Under the pieces are notes generated by a model that was not told where the DNA came from, did no database searches, and worked only from the letters and a program-made list of their open reading frames with translations. Shown here one piece after another: positions 8,689 to 17,368 of a stretch of DNA of 64,000 nucleotides; within the stretch, counting starts at the first letter, position 1; each line of letters opens with the position of its first letter. Made by a program: the position numbers and the translations under genes. Origin of the DNA: Polynucleobacter sp. MWH-UH24A (lineage in GTDB: Bacteria; Pseudomonadota; Gammaproteobacteria; Burkholderiales; Burkholderiaceae); contig NZ_CP061292.1 of NCBI RefSeq assembly GCF_018687475.1, positions 682,001 through 746,000 of the forward strand. Reading direction: 5' to 3'.

Positions 8689-9087
8689 ATGACTCTTCTT
8701 ATTGACCGCGTTGATCACCTCGTTCTTACTGTGACGGATATTGAGAAGACCACCCAGTTTTACGAAAGGGCACTCGGTTTTGAGCGGGAGTTCTTTAAGG
8801 GGCCGGAAGGGCAGCCACGCTATGCCTTATTGTTTGGCTCCTACAAGATCAATCTTCAAGATAAAAATACCGAGACCCCAACGAAGGCAAAAGTTCCAAC
8901 CATTGGTGCGGGGGATTTTTGCTTGATCTCAAAGGTGCCACTCGATGACTTTATTGCGCATCTTCAAAAAGTTGGTGTGGCGATTGATACCGGGCCGGTG
9001 CAACGGCGTGGAGCGCTGGGGCCAATTCGCTCGGTGTATTTCAGGGATCCGGACGGAAACCTGGTCGAAGTGGCCGAATACATCTAA
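8689..9087 (+). CDS. VOC (glyoxalase/bleomycin resistance) family protein
   Basis: A 132-residue two-module VOC protein opening with IDRVDHLVLTVTD and ending with RSVYFRDPDGNLVEVAEY, the metal-ligand positions (His and Glu) of the fold. It is closest in style to the GLOD5-like glyoxalase-domain proteins, whose substrate is uncertain. It follows the cytochrome gene by four bases and is the last gene before the terminator at 9108-9132. A second protein of the same subgroup is encoded at 58542-58934. Confidence 0.8.
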   Translation: MTLLIDRVDHLVLTVTDIEKTTQFYERALGFEREFFKGPEGQPRYALLFGSYKINLQDKNTETPTKAKVPTIGAGDFCLISKVPLDDFIAHLQKVGVAIDTGPVQRRGALGPIRSVYFRDPDGNLVEVAEYI

Positions 9088-9107
9088 ATTTCACTGGAAA
9101 GCACCAC

Positions 9108-9132
9108 AAAAGCCCCAAAAAGGGACTTTTTT
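9108..9132 (+). terminator. Rho-independent terminator after the VOC gene
   Basis: AAAAGCCCC and GGGACTTTT pair with one mismatch around an AAAAA loop, followed by a run of six T. It separates the PQQ dehydrogenase transcript from the antenna promoter region. Confidence 0.65.
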
Positions 9133-9207
9133 CTATTTCTTTAAATCACTGATTTAACTCAGTAATTTCCTTATTTTTCCATGGGTGGGCATTTAGACGC
9201 CCATATA

Positions 9208-9225
9208 TGTATATTTTTATTGACA
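9208..9225. promoter_or_regulatory. PpsR/CrtJ-type operator 1
   Basis: An exact TGT-N12-ACA motif, the known binding palindrome of the aerobic photosynthesis repressor PpsR/CrtJ. Its right half overlaps the TTGACA -35 box of the puc promoter. A second exact motif begins eight bases further on. Confidence 0.8.
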
Positions 9226-9247
9226 AAGATATATGTAAAATTAGAAT
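9220..9247 (+). promoter_or_regulatory. Sigma-70-type promoter of pucBA
   Basis: TTGACA at 9220-9225 is a perfect -35 box. TAGAAT at 9242-9247 is a one-mismatch -10 box, and the spacer is 16 bases. Both boxes lie inside the two PpsR motifs, so repressor binding should block polymerase. The transcript would start near 9254 and carry a leader of about 100 bases, with a CCCG/CGGG hairpin at 9301-9312. Confidence 0.7.
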
Positions 9248-9251
9248 TACA
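9234..9251. promoter_or_regulatory. PpsR/CrtJ-type operator 2
   Basis: A second exact TGT-N12-ACA palindrome, eight bases after the first. This spacing is that of the paired CrtJ sites known upstream of bchC, where binding is cooperative. It covers the -10 box of the puc promoter. Confidence 0.8.
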
Positions 9252-9353
9252 CTTAGGAAAAGTAGGTTATTTCGATTTTGTGGCAGAGGGTGTCATAAAA
9301 CCCGCGTGCGGGTGGAGCACGAGCAGTAGGGTGTCTTTCAAAGGGAGAAAACT

Positions 9354-9506
9354 ATGTCAGACCCAAACAAGGTATGGCCCACCGGCTTAACGGAGGCTGA
9401 ATCTGAAGAGTTACACCGTAATCTGATTCAAGGCACGCAGTTTTTTGGCATGATCGCAGCTCTTGCCCATTTGCTTGCGTACATTTATTCGCCTTGGCTG
9501 AAATAA
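9354..9506 (+). CDS. pucB: Light-harvesting complex LH2-type beta polypeptide
   Basis: A 50-residue antenna peptide. The core ESEELHRNLIQGTQFFGM, then one membrane helix and ending SPWLK, is typical of LH beta chains. His39 in the helix (ALAHLL) is the bacteriochlorophyll ligand, and His21 is the second conserved histidine. AAGGGAGA precedes the ATG. Aligned without gaps to the Rhodoblastus acidophilus B850 beta chain as I remember it, the Arg that helps hold B800 is Gln29 here. It is the first gene of the puc operon and is coupled to pucA 12 bases downstream. It functions with PucA in the intracytoplasmic antenna. Confidence 0.93.
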   Translation: MSDPNKVWPTGLTEAESEELHRNLIQGTQFFGMIAALAHLLAYIYSPWLK

Positions 9507-9518
9507 GGAGATTAAAAA

Positions 9519-9731
9519 ATGATTTACGGAAAAATGTGGTGTGTCGTAAAACCATCCGTCGGGATCCCATTGTTTTTGGGCGCCTGTGCAGTTGGTTCAT
9601 TCGCTGTTCATACAATGATTCTCAACAATACAACGTGGGTTAAAGCATTTTTGAATGGCAACGCTGATAAAGTCGCAAGCGCTTCGGGCTCATCAGCGGG
9701 AGCACCTGCAGCACCTGCAGTGAAGAAGTAA
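9519..9731 (+). CDS. pucA: Light-harvesting complex LH2-type alpha polypeptide, LH3-like
   Basis: A 70-residue antenna peptide. It aligns without gaps to the LH2 alpha chain of Rhodoblastus acidophilus: GK at 4-5, W7, VV at 9-10, P12, GIP at 15-17, the bacteriochlorophyll ligand His31, and TTW at 38-40. Positions 44 and 45, Tyr-Trp in B800-850 complexes, are Phe-Leu here, the pair found in B800-820 (LH3) chains; loss of those hydrogen bonds shifts absorption to the blue. The C terminus carries an unusual Ala/Ser/Pro-rich extension of about 20 residues. TAAGGAG lies before the ATG. The spectral prediction is inference. Confidence 0.93.
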   Translation: MIYGKMWCVVKPSVGIPLFLGACAVGSFAVHTMILNNTTWVKAFLNGNADKVASASGSSAGAPAAPAVKK

Positions 9732-9750
9732 AGTACTTTAATTTTTCACT

Positions 9751-9780
9751 AGTCCGAGGTCGGCGGGCCTCGGACTTTTT
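9751..9780 (+). terminator. Strong terminator between pucBA and pucC
   Basis: AGTCCGAGG (9751-9759) and CCTCGGACT (9768-9776) are perfect nine-base arms around an eight-base loop, followed by a T run. It should end most pucBA transcripts, giving much more antenna mRNA than pucC mRNA. Confidence 0.85.
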
Positions 9781-9835
9781 GCATTTTGATAGTGAGTCTT
9801 GACGCCGGTTGATCCTGATGGTGAGATAGCTATAC

Positions 9836-11275
9836 ATGAAACGCTTAAGCGAGAAACTAGTGCAATCCTGGGCCAGTCTTGGTCCTAAGTTTCTGCCGTT
9901 TGCGGATGCCGCTACCCCCGACTTACCTCTCTCGCGTCTTCTGCGACTATCCTTATTTCAGGTTTCGGTTGGCATGGCCTTAGTGCTATTAATCGGGACA
10001 CTCAATCGTGTCATGATCGTCGAGCTAGGTGTACCCGCCTCCTTGGTCGCAATCATGGTTTCCTTGCCATTGGTGTTTGCGCCATTTCGAGCATTAATTG
10101 GTTTTCGCTCGGATACCCATCGCTCTGAACTTGGGTGGCGACGTGTTCCCTATATTTGGCTCGGAACCTTAGTTCAGTTTGGCGGTCTTGCAGTCATGCC
10201 ATTTGCCCTATTGGTTTTGTCCGGCGGTGGAAATTCGGCCAGCGCCCCAGCTTGGATTGGTCAGGCCTCTGCCGCCCTTGCTTTCTTATTCGTGGGGGCC
10301 GGTATCCACATTACCCAAACCGTTGGCTTGGCACTCGCAACCGATTTAGCCCCTCAAGAGTCGCAACCCAAAGTAGTTGGACTGATGTATGTCATGTTGC
10401 TCCTCGGAATGATTGTGAGCGCATTTGTATTTGCCGCGGTCTTGGAGGATTTTTCACCAGGCCGTTTAATTCAAGTGATTCAGGGGTGCGCAATTACGAC
10501 GATGATTTTGAATGTGATTGCGCTATGGAAGCAGGAGACCCGTGATCGAAGTCGTCGTTTTAAGAATCCCGACCAACCCACATTTAAACAATCTTGGGAG
10601 CTCTTTTGCAAAGGCGATCACGCTATTCGTCGCTTAACCGCAGTTGGTTTGGGAACCATGGCATTCACCATGGAGGATGTTCTGTTGGAGCCCTATGGCG
10701 GTGAAATTCTTAAACTTAGTGTTAGCTCCACGACATTCTTGACTGCAACCTTGGCAATCGGTGGCTTAATCGGATTTGGCCTTGCATCGCGGGTTCTAAG
10801 CCGTGGGGCTGATCCATTTCGGATGGCCAGTATGGGGGCATTGCTTGGCTTACCTGCATTTATGGCGGTGATTCTGGCGGCCCCGTTAGCCTCCGCATCA
10901 CTCTTTAGCTTCGGGGTCTTTCTCATCGGTTTTGGAGGCGGTTTATTTGGTCACGGTACATTAACCGCCACCATGAACCTTGCACCACCGGAGCAGCGCG
11001 GCTTAGCCTTAGGTGCCTGGGGTGCCGTGCAGGCTACTGGGGCGGGTATTGCGATGGCCTTGGGTGGAGTGATTCGTGATCTTGTTAATTATTTCGCGAT
11101 GAACAGTTATTTCGGTCCTGCTTTGATCGACCCGAGTACAGGCTATATTGCTGTTTATGCACTCGAGATCGTGCTCTTAATTGCGACGATCATTGCCATG
11201 GCCCCATTAATCAAGCAACGGGTATTACCGCAACCCTTGCAAACAAGTTCGAGCGGTATGGGTCGTAGTTCTTAA
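9836..11275 (+). CDS. pucC: PucC-family antenna assembly transporter (BCH2 family MFS)
   Basis: A 479-residue, twelve-helix membrane protein of the BCH2/PucC/LhaA branch of the major facilitator superfamily. Family marks are GTLNRVMIVELGVPASLVA, PFRALIGFRSDTHRS, LGWRRVPYIWLGT, FTMEDVLLEPYGGE and GHGTLTATMNLA, all typical of proteins required for LH2 or LH1 assembly and perhaps pigment delivery. It lies 104 bases after pucA, beyond a terminator, so it is expressed by readthrough or from a weak promoter of its own. A GGTGAG ribosome site precedes the ATG. Confidence 0.93.
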   Translation: MKRLSEKLVQSWASLGPKFLPFADAATPDLPLSRLLRLSLFQVSVGMALVLLIGTLNRVMIVELGVPASLVAIMVSLPLVFAPFRALIGFRSDTHRSELGWRRVPYIWLGTLVQFGGLAVMPFALLVLSGGGNSASAPAWIGQASAALAFLFVGAGIHITQTVGLALATDLAPQESQPKVVGLMYVMLLLGMIVSAFVFAAVLEDFSPGRLIQVIQGCAITTMILNVIALWKQETRDRSRRFKNPDQPTFKQSWELFCKGDHAIRRLTAVGLGTMAFTMEDVLLEPYGGEILKLSVSSTTFLTATLAIGGLIGFGLASRVLSRGADPFRMASMGALLGLPAFMAVILAAPLASASLFSFGVFLIGFGGGLFGHGTLTATMNLAPPEQRGLALGAWGAVQATGAGIAMALGGVIRDLVNYFAMNSYFGPALIDPSTGYIAVYALEIVLLIATIIAMAPLIKQRVLPQPLQTSSSGMGRSS

Positions 11276-11289
11276 TCAAGGAGAAAGCA

Positions 11290-11373
11290 ATGGAAGCTGG
11301 TTATGTTGTTGCGATTTTGATTGTTGCCATCGGCGCCATGGTCGCCATCCGGAATATGAATCGCCGGAAATAA
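11290..11373 (+). CDS. 27-residue single-pass membrane peptide after pucC
   Basis: A short frame with an excellent ribosome site (CAAGGAGAAAG) seven bases before its ATG, 14 bases after the pucC stop. The product starts MEAGYVV, has one hydrophobic helix of about 18 residues and ends with the basic cluster RNMNRRK, so it should insert with its C terminus in the cytoplasm. I do not recognise a family. Position and size recall small accessory peptides of photosynthetic complexes, but no specific similarity to PufX or PucD/E is visible. It may be part of the antenna assembly unit. Confidence 0.6.
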   Translation: MEAGYVVAILIVAIGAMVAIRNMNRRK

Positions 11374-11380
11374 GTGTTAC

Positions 11381-11575
11381 CTAGGAATCGCTTTTGCGTT
11401 TTTTACCCAAAAACGATTCCACGATGATGGAGCAAAATACTGCCCCGAGAAGGGCGGTAATCACGGCCATGATCGGCCCACTGATTTGCAAGCCAAACTC
11501 GTAACCAAATTTTAGGCCAACGCCCACCGCAACTAGGTAGGGGATCAAAAAGAGGTAGTTGCGAAGATTCTTCAT
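11381..11575 (-). CDS. Small membrane protein of unknown function
   Basis: A protein of about 64 residues with two hydrophobic segments (YLFLIPYLVAVGVGLKFGY and GPIMAVITALLGAVFCSIIV) and a basic tail GKKRKSDS. I do not recognise it. The start is chosen at MKNLRN; a start three codons earlier (MMPM) is equally possible, and no clear ribosome site decides between them. It is divergent from the TPR gene and convergent with the peptide gene after pucC. Confidence 0.55.
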   Translation of the reverse strand: MKNLRNYLFLIPYLVAVGVGLKFGYEFGLQISGPIMAVITALLGAVFCSIIVESFLGKKRKSDS

Positions 11576-11658
11576 AGGCATCATCTTAGCGGGAGACGTT
11601 CTGATCAGCAATTTTGATGGAGTTGGATCATAATGATTCATCATTTGGAGGATCCATC

Positions 11659-12108
11659 ATGGCGATCAAACGTTTTGCTATTACTGTTTTCTCAATCGTG
11701 TTTTCATTGGGCGCGATCGCAGCAGATACGACCCCAAGTGAGTCAGCTCCCTCTTGGCAAGCGGATGCGCAAAAAGAGATTAAGGCAAATAATTATGATG
11801 CTGCCATCAAAACACTACTTGCAGCCAATCAACCCAATTCAGCGGATTGGAATAACCTGCTCGGTTATGCGCAACGCAAAAAGACCCCGCCGGATTTAGC
11901 CGCTGCGGAGCGCTACTATCAGGCGGCGTTGAAGATTGATCCAAAACATCGTGGCGCCTTGGAGTATTACGGTGAGTTGTTTTTAATGAAAAACGATTTA
12001 GCCGGTGCCGAACAAATGCTGGCAAGACTCAATAAGGCCTGTTTCTTACCTTGTGAGGAGTACCGAGATCTTAAGGACGCAATCGCAAAGTACAAGGCAA
12101 AAAAATAA
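11659..12108 (+). CDS. Exported TPR-repeat protein
   Basis: A 149-residue protein with a signal peptide (cleavage near AIAADT) and at least two tetratricopeptide-like helical pairs: AIKTLLAANQPNSADWNNLLGY and AAAERYYQAALKIDP. TPRs mediate protein contacts, so this is probably a periplasmic scaffold or assembly factor. GGAGGATCC sits just before the chosen ATG, which is preferred over an upstream in-frame ATG at 11614 that lacks a signal peptide. The partner is unknown. It lies near the antenna genes, but nothing links it to them directly. Confidence 0.7.
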   Translation: MAIKRFAITVFSIVFSLGAIAADTTPSESAPSWQADAQKEIKANNYDAAIKTLLAANQPNSADWNNLLGYAQRKKTPPDLAAAERYYQAALKIDPKHRGALEYYGELFLMKNDLAGAEQMLARLNKACFLPCEEYRDLKDAIAKYKAKK

Positions 12109-12113
12109 TTTCC

Positions 12114-13073
12114 CTATTTAATCATTCCAGCATTCTTTGCATCCTCCATCGCTAGAGGAGTTTTCTCCTTCATAAAGGCAGGAATTTTATTAACTGGGAT
12201 ATCCACCACAACAAATCCCATATCCTCCAGCCGTTTTTTAGCTTCAGGATCAGCATTGAGTTTGCCGATAAAGTCTGACATTTTTTCTTGAAGAGCGAGA
12301 GGCGTTGATTTAGGCATGGCCACTCCTCGATACGCACCGTCAACCCAATTAAGCCCCAACTCTTTAAAGGTTGGAACATCGGGTAGTGCGGGATGCCTTT
12401 TCTCGGTAGCAATTGCAAGAGTTCTAACCTTACCTTTTTGCTGAATCGCTAAAGGAAGATAGCCCATGGCTCCGCTAACATGCATTCCGATCAGAGAAGA
12501 GACCAAATCACCAGTCCCTTTAAATGGAACATATTCCACTTTGATACCAGCTAATTTATTGAAACGTTCGGTTGCCATGTGATTTGCAGAGAATTGAGCT
12601 GATCCTGCAAGGGTTAATTTCCCCGGATTTTTCTTGGCTGCTGCAACAAAATCTTGAAAGGTTTTGTAGGGACTATCGGCAGAAACCATTAGGGCATCAG
12701 GCGTAAAGTGGTAATAGTAAATTGCATTAATGTCAGCAGTTTTATATTGAATACCCTCTTGCAATGGTTGCAAAATAGTATGCGGAATATTGACACCGAT
12801 GATGTTTGTGCCATCCGCAGGGTAGGTGTTTAACTGACTCCAAACCATCGCACCACCAGCGCCAGAGCGATTAATCACAATCATTGGCTGATTATATTTT
12901 TTGATCGCAATATCAGCCTGAATTCGGGCCACTATGTCAGATTCCCCACCCGCCGGAAATGGAATAATGTATTGAATTTGTTTGTCGATAATAGGTTGCG
13001 CGTGCGCACCACCAAAACCGAACACAAAAAAGATCAAAGCAAGTTGCTTAAAAATACCGATCGTTTTATTCAT
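12114..13073 (-). CDS. TctC/Bug-type periplasmic solute-binding receptor
   Basis: A 319-residue tripartite tricarboxylate transporter receptor. It has a cleavable signal (ends AHAQP), then IQYIIPFPAGGESDIVAR, the typical YPAGG-like ligand loop, NRSGAGGAMVW and PALPDVPTFKELG near the C terminus. AAGGAG precedes the ATG at 13073. Bug proteins bind carboxylates and other small acids. No TctA/TctB permease genes are adjacent, which is common in Burkholderiales where many orphan receptors exist. It is one base from the tartrate-type dehydrogenase gene on the same strand, so both may serve a C4-dicarboxylate such as tartrate or malate (inference). Confidence 0.85.
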   Translation of the reverse strand: MNKTIGIFKQLALIFFVFGFGGAHAQPIIDKQIQYIIPFPAGGESDIVARIQADIAIKKYNQPMIVINRSGAGGAMVWSQLNTYPADGTNIIGVNIPHTILQPLQEGIQYKTADINAIYYYHFTPDALMVSADSPYKTFQDFVAAAKKNPGKLTLAGSAQFSANHMATERFNKLAGIKVEYVPFKGTGDLVSSLIGMHVSGAMGYLPLAIQQKGKVRTLAIATEKRHPALPDVPTFKELGLNWVDGAYRGVAMPKSTPLALQEKMSDFIGKLNADPEAKKRLEDMGFVVVDIPVNKIPAFMKEKTPLAMEDAKNAGMIK

Positions 13074-13145
13074 GACATTCTCCTTAGGTTTTATCAAGTA
13101 TTCACGATAAAGATCAAATTTCGTCTTGGTATGAACCCTAAGCAC

Positions 13146-14213
13146 TCAAGAATGAATAGCTTTTATCACTGCATTACTGACGTCAATCATTTTGGCTTGC
13201 CCACCTAAATCGCGAGTATGAAGTATTGGATTGGCAGTGACCCCTTCGATCGCCTGCATGAGTAGCTTTGACGCTTCATTTTCACCAAGATGGTCAAGCA
13301 TCAAGACAATCGACCAAAAAGTACCAATAGGGTTTGCTAAACCTTGTCCCATAATGTCAAAGGCAGATCCATGAATAGGTTCAAACATCGATGGATAGCG
13401 GCGCTGGGGATCAATATTACCGGTTGGGGCAATTCCCAAACTGCCTGCTAATGCAGCAGCTAAATCGCTTAAAACATCAGCATGTAAGTTACTTGCCACA
13501 ATCGTATCTAGAGAGCTCGGTTTATTAATCATGCGGGCGGTTGCGGCGTCTACCAATTCTTTATCCCATTGCACATCTGGGAAATCACGGGCTACCTCAC
13601 AAGCAATTTCATCCCACATTACCATTGCATGGCGTTGAGCATTTGATTTCGTTATCAGTGTTAATTTTTTTCTTGGTCGTGATCGCGCTAAAGCAAAAGC
13701 AAAACGTTGAATGCGTTCGACTCCAACACGAGTCATGATGCTAATATCGGAGGCAACTTCAATGGGGTGACCTTGATGAGCCCGTCCTCCAAGACCAGAA
13801 TATTCACCTTCTGAATTTTCGCGGACGATCATCCAATTAAGATCTTCGGGTTGACAATTTCTTAATGGCGTTTGAATTCCAGGCAATATACGGGTTGGGC
13901 GAATATTGGCATATTGGTCAAAGCCTTGACAAATTTTGAGGCGTAGGCCCCACAAAGTAATGTGATCTGCAATCTTTGGATCCCCAGCCGAACCAAATAA
14001 GATGGCATCTTTGTTACGTAAATGATTTAGACCATCCTCAGGCATCATGATTCCATGTTTGCGGTAATAGTCACCTCCCCAATCAAAACGTTCGAAGTCA
14101 AACTTCATCTGAGGAAAGCGCTTTTCAAGGGCAGCTAGAATTTTTTCGCCTTCGGGGATCACCTCTTTTCCGATTCCGTCACCGGGAATGGATGCAATTT
14201 TGTATGTTTTCAT
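13146..14213 (-). CDS. Tartrate/D-malate dehydrogenase-type decarboxylating dehydrogenase
   Basis: A 355-residue member of the isocitrate/isopropylmalate dehydrogenase family. It contains IPGDGIGKEVIPEG at the N terminus, the substrate loop ANIRPTRILPG, RENSEGEYSG, the SNLHADVLSDLAAALAGSLG metal-binding block and EPIHGSAFDI. This pattern fits tartrate dehydrogenase/D-malate dehydrogenase (TtuC/DmlA) better than LeuB. It uses NAD and a divalent metal. A GTG lies two codons before the chosen ATG. The TctC-like receptor gene lies downstream on the same strand, after a 72-base gap containing its ribosome site. Confidence 0.8.
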   Translation of the reverse strand: MKTYKIASIPGDGIGKEVIPEGEKILAALEKRFPQMKFDFERFDWGGDYYRKHGIMMPEDGLNHLRNKDAILFGSAGDPKIADHITLWGLRLKICQGFDQYANIRPTRILPGIQTPLRNCQPEDLNWMIVRENSEGEYSGLGGRAHQGHPIEVASDISIMTRVGVERIQRFAFALARSRPRKKLTLITKSNAQRHAMVMWDEIACEVARDFPDVQWDKELVDAATARMINKPSSLDTIVASNLHADVLSDLAAALAGSLGIAPTGNIDPQRRYPSMFEPIHGSAFDIMGQGLANPIGTFWSIVLMLDHLGENEASKLLMQAIEGVTANPILHTRDLGGQAKMIDVSNAVIKAIHS

Positions 14214-14337
14214 GCGCACTAAATCGTTTGTTCTAGAAGGTTTGAGGTTAACAGAAACCGATTTATCAAAAAAGGTGCGCTAACCAAAATATCTGAGAAA
14301 ATAGAGTTTTAATTAATGAGTCAAAAGACCCGCCACC

Positions 14338-15345
14338 ATGCCAGCAGGGAGAATCACGCTTTTAGAGTATCTACGCCAGCAATCGGCCCAGCATCAATCT
14401 CTTCACCCTGATCTTGGTAAGCTTGTTTTAGAAATTTCTAAAGCAGTTCAAGAAATTTCAGTATTGACTTCCCAAGGAGCACTCGCTGGGGTGCTGGGTA
14501 GCTTAGAAAGTCAGAACGTTCAGGGTGAGACCCAAAAGAAATTGGATGTTCTCTCCGATGAGATTCTGATTCAGACCTTTCAATCCGGTAATTTAGTTGC
14601 CGGAATTGCATCCGAAGAAAACGATGAACCACTGAGTAATCCTAAGGGCGGCTCTTTTCTATGTCTCTTTGATCCACTCGATGGCTCATCCAATATTGAT
14701 GTCAATGTTTCAGTCGGAACTATTTTTTCAATACTGCCTGCAACCCCGAACACCACGCTTACAGTGAGTGATTATTTGCAAGTGGGGCGCAAACAGATCG
14801 CAGCAGGGTATGCGATTTATGGGCCAGCAACGATGCTAGTTTTTAGTTTGGGTCGCGGTACACACGGCTTCACCTTGGATGCAGTATCGAGTGAATTCAT
14901 ACTGACACATCCTGATATTCAGGTTCCTGCGGATACTAGTGAGTTTGCCATTAACGCTAGCAATGAGCGCTTTTGGGAGCCACCCGTGAGTCGCTACATC
15001 AGTGAATGCAAGCAAGGTAAAACCAGCCTGCGGGGGCGTGACTTTAATATGCGCTGGATTGCGAGTATGGTGGCAGATGTGCATCGGATCTTGATGCGCG
15101 GTGGGGTATTTATGTATCCAAAGGATACGAAGGATCCAAGCAAGCCAGGGCGCCTGCGTCTCATGTACGAGGCCAATCCCATGACCTTTGTGGTGGAGCA
15201 GGCAGGCGGCCTCGGTTCCACTGGACGTCAACGCATCTTGGACGTTCAACCGGAAAGCATTCATCAGCGGATCCCAGTAATTCTTGGGTCTAAAAATGAA
15301 GTAGAGCGTATTGAGAACTATCACCGCGATCATGATCGCGCGTAA
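14338..15345 (+). CDS. fbp: Fructose-1,6-bisphosphatase class 1
   Basis: A 335-residue class 1 FBPase that hydrolyses fructose 1,6-bisphosphate to fructose 6-phosphate in gluconeogenesis or the Calvin cycle. The metal-binding [19 protein letters not shown] block is intact, together with EENDEP upstream and the C-terminal [15 protein letters not shown]. It begins a run of five same-strand genes: fbp, tkt, fba, gap and ppc. The ribosome site is weak. The Calvin-style gene grouping is clear, but no RuBisCO or phosphoribulokinase gene lies in the window. Confidence 0.95.
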   Translation: MPAGRITLLEYLRQQSAQHQSLHPDLGKLVLEISKAVQEISVLTSQGALAGVLGSLESQNVQGETQKKLDVLSDEILIQTFQSGNLVAGIASEENDEPLSNPKGGSFLCLFDPLDGSSNIDVNVSVGTIFSILPATPNTTLTVSDYLQVGRKQIAAGYAIYGPATMLVFSLGRGTHGFTLDAVSSEFILTHPDIQVPADTSEFAINASNERFWEPPVSRYISECKQGKTSLRGRDFNMRWIASMVADVHRILMRGGVFMYPKDTKDPSKPGRLRLMYEANPMTFVVEQAGGLGSTGRQRILDVQPESIHQRIPVILGSKNEVERIENYHRDHDRA

Positions 15346-15359
15346 CACCAACAACACGA

Positions 15360-17360
15360 ATGGATATGAGTACATCATCACTTAATCGTCGCGAACTGGC
15401 CAACGCCATTCGCTTTTTGGCCATCGATGCCGTTGAAAAATCCAAGTCGGGTCATCCTGGCGCACCGATGGGAATGGCAGACATTGCCGAGGTGTTATGG
15501 CGTGATCACTTGCAGCATAATCCTGCCGATCCAGCATGGATTAATCGGGATCGCTTTGTGCTTTCCAATGGCCATGGATCGATGCTGATCTATGCCTTAC
15601 TGCATCTCACCGGTTATGCCGTCAGTATTGACGATATTCAGAAGTTCCGACAGTTGCATAGCATCACGGCTGGCCACCCCGAAGTCGGCATCACGCCCGG
15701 CGTAGAAACCACCACTGGTCCACTTGGTCAAGGCCTTGCCAATGCGGTGGGGATGGCTCTGGCCGAATCGCTACTCGCCAAGCGCTTTAATCGCCCTGGC
15801 CACTCCATCATCAATCATCACACCTATACCTTCTTAGGAGATGGTTGCCTAATGGAGGGCGTGAGTCATGAGGCCTGCTCACTGGCAGGAGTCTGGGGCT
15901 TAAATAAACTAATTTGCTTTTATGACGACAACGGCATCTCGATTGATGGGCATGTCGATGGTTGGTTTAGAGACGATACTGCCAAGCGGTTTGAGGCCTA
16001 CGGTTGGAATGTCATTGGCCCGATTGATGGTCACGACACTAACGCAATTACACAAGCCATCGGGCAAGTAAAGAGCGAGTCCAAGCGCCCCAGCCTGATT
16101 ATTTGTAAGACGACGATTGGATGGGGAGCCCCCAATATGGCGGGCACCCATGATGTACATGGTGCGCCCTTGGGTGAGAAGGAAGCCCAAGCAACCCGCC
16201 AAGCACTAGGCTGGACCCACGCGCCGTTTGTGATCCCTGCATCCATCAAAGAGGCATGGAGTGCGCTTGCAGCGGGCAAAGCCAAACAAGCTGCTTGGAA
16301 TGAAGCGTTTGCCAACTACCAGCGTGAGTTCCCTGAGCTTGCTAAAGACTTACTGCGCCGCGTTGGCGAGATCTTCCCTGAGGGTTGGGCGAACACCAAA
16401 TCACAACTCTTTGCCAGCATGAAAGCCATCGAGGCACCAACCGCCAGTCGTAAGTCATCGCAACAGGCCTTAGAGGTTTTGGTCCCAGCCTTGCCTGAGC
16501 TCTTGGGTGGTTCAGCTGATCTCACCGGTTCCAACCTAACCGCTGCGAAAGCCAGTGTCACCTGGCACCAAAAGCCCGATCAAGTGGCCAACTACCTGTC
16601 ATACGGCGTTCGTGAATTTGGTATGAGCGCCATCATGAATGGCATTGCATTGCATAAAGGCTTCATTCCTTATGGTGGCACCTTCGCGGTGTTTTCGGAT
16701 TACGCCCGTAATGCCATGCGCATGAGTGCTCTCATGCACCAGCGTGTCATTTATGTGCTCACGCACGACTCCATTGGTTTGGGTGAGGATGGGCCGACCC
16801 ATCAACCGATTGAACATGCCTCTAGCTTGCGATTGATCCCGAATCTTGATCTCTGGCGCCCTTGCGATGGATTTGAAACCGCTGTTGCATGGACTGCTGC
16901 CATTGAGCGTACCGATGGACCCAGCGCACTCTTTTTATCTCGCCAAAATTTACCCCAGCTCACCCAAGCAATTACGGAGGCCCAGGTATTAAAGGGTGCT
17001 TATGTCTTATCCGACTCCCCCAATCCTGAGGCAGTGCTAATTGCAACCGGCTCCGAAGTGAGTCTGGCGATGCAAGCCCAAGCGCTCTTACGCACTAAGG
17101 GTAAGTCGGTGCGCGTGGTATCCATGCCGTGCACCTCGGCCTTTGATCGTCAGTCTCGAGAGTGGCAAGACGAGGTCTTACTCAAGGGTGTGCGACGAAT
17201 TGCGATTGAAGCCGGGCAGGGCGATCTCTGGTGGAAGTATGTTGGCTTAGATGGCGCCGTCGTTGGTATCAATCGGTTTGGAGAATCCGCACCTGCACCG
17301 GCGGTTTATCAAGCCTTGGGAATCACCGTTGACCGTATTGTTGAACTTGTTTTGTCCTAG
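15360..17360 (+). CDS. tkt: Transketolase
   Basis: A 666-residue thiamine diphosphate enzyme that moves two-carbon ketol units between sugar phosphates. Visible are [19 protein letters not shown], the ThDP-binding [13 protein letters not shown], the catalytic [17 protein letters not shown] loop and the C-terminal [10 protein letters not shown]. The length is normal. An alternative ATG lies two codons in. It sits 14 bases after fbp and 8 bases before fba. Confidence 0.95.
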   Translation: MDMSTSSLNRRELANAIRFLAIDAVEKSKSGHPGAPMGMADIAEVLWRDHLQHNPADPAWINRDRFVLSNGHGSMLIYALLHLTGYAVSIDDIQKFRQLHSITAGHPEVGITPGVETTTGPLGQGLANAVGMALAESLLAKRFNRPGHSIINHHTYTFLGDGCLMEGVSHEACSLAGVWGLNKLICFYDDNGISIDGHVDGWFRDDTAKRFEAYGWNVIGPIDGHDTNAITQAIGQVKSESKRPSLIICKTTIGWGAPNMAGTHDVHGAPLGEKEAQATRQALGWTHAPFVIPASIKEAWSALAAGKAKQAAWNEAFANYQREFPELAKDLLRRVGEIFPEGWANTKSQLFASMKAIEAPTASRKSSQQALEVLVPALPELLGGSADLTGSNLTAAKASVTWHQKPDQVANYLSYGVREFGMSAIMNGIALHKGFIPYGGTFAVFSDYARNAMRMSALMHQRVIYVLTHDSIGLGEDGPTHQPIEHASSLRLIPNLDLWRPCDGFETAVAWTAAIERTDGPSALFLSRQNLPQLTQAITEAQVLKGAYVLSDSPNPEAVLIATGSEVSLAMQAQALLRTKGKSVRVVSMPCTSAFDRQSREWQDEVLLKGVRRIAIEAGQGDLWWKYVGLDGAVVGINRFGESAPAPAVYQALGITVDRIVELVLS

Positions 17361-17368
17361 AGGAAAAA

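Noticed and set aside
14836-15381. 181-codon minus-strand frame over fbp
   Set aside because: It is antisense to intact FBPase motifs and has no recognisable domain.
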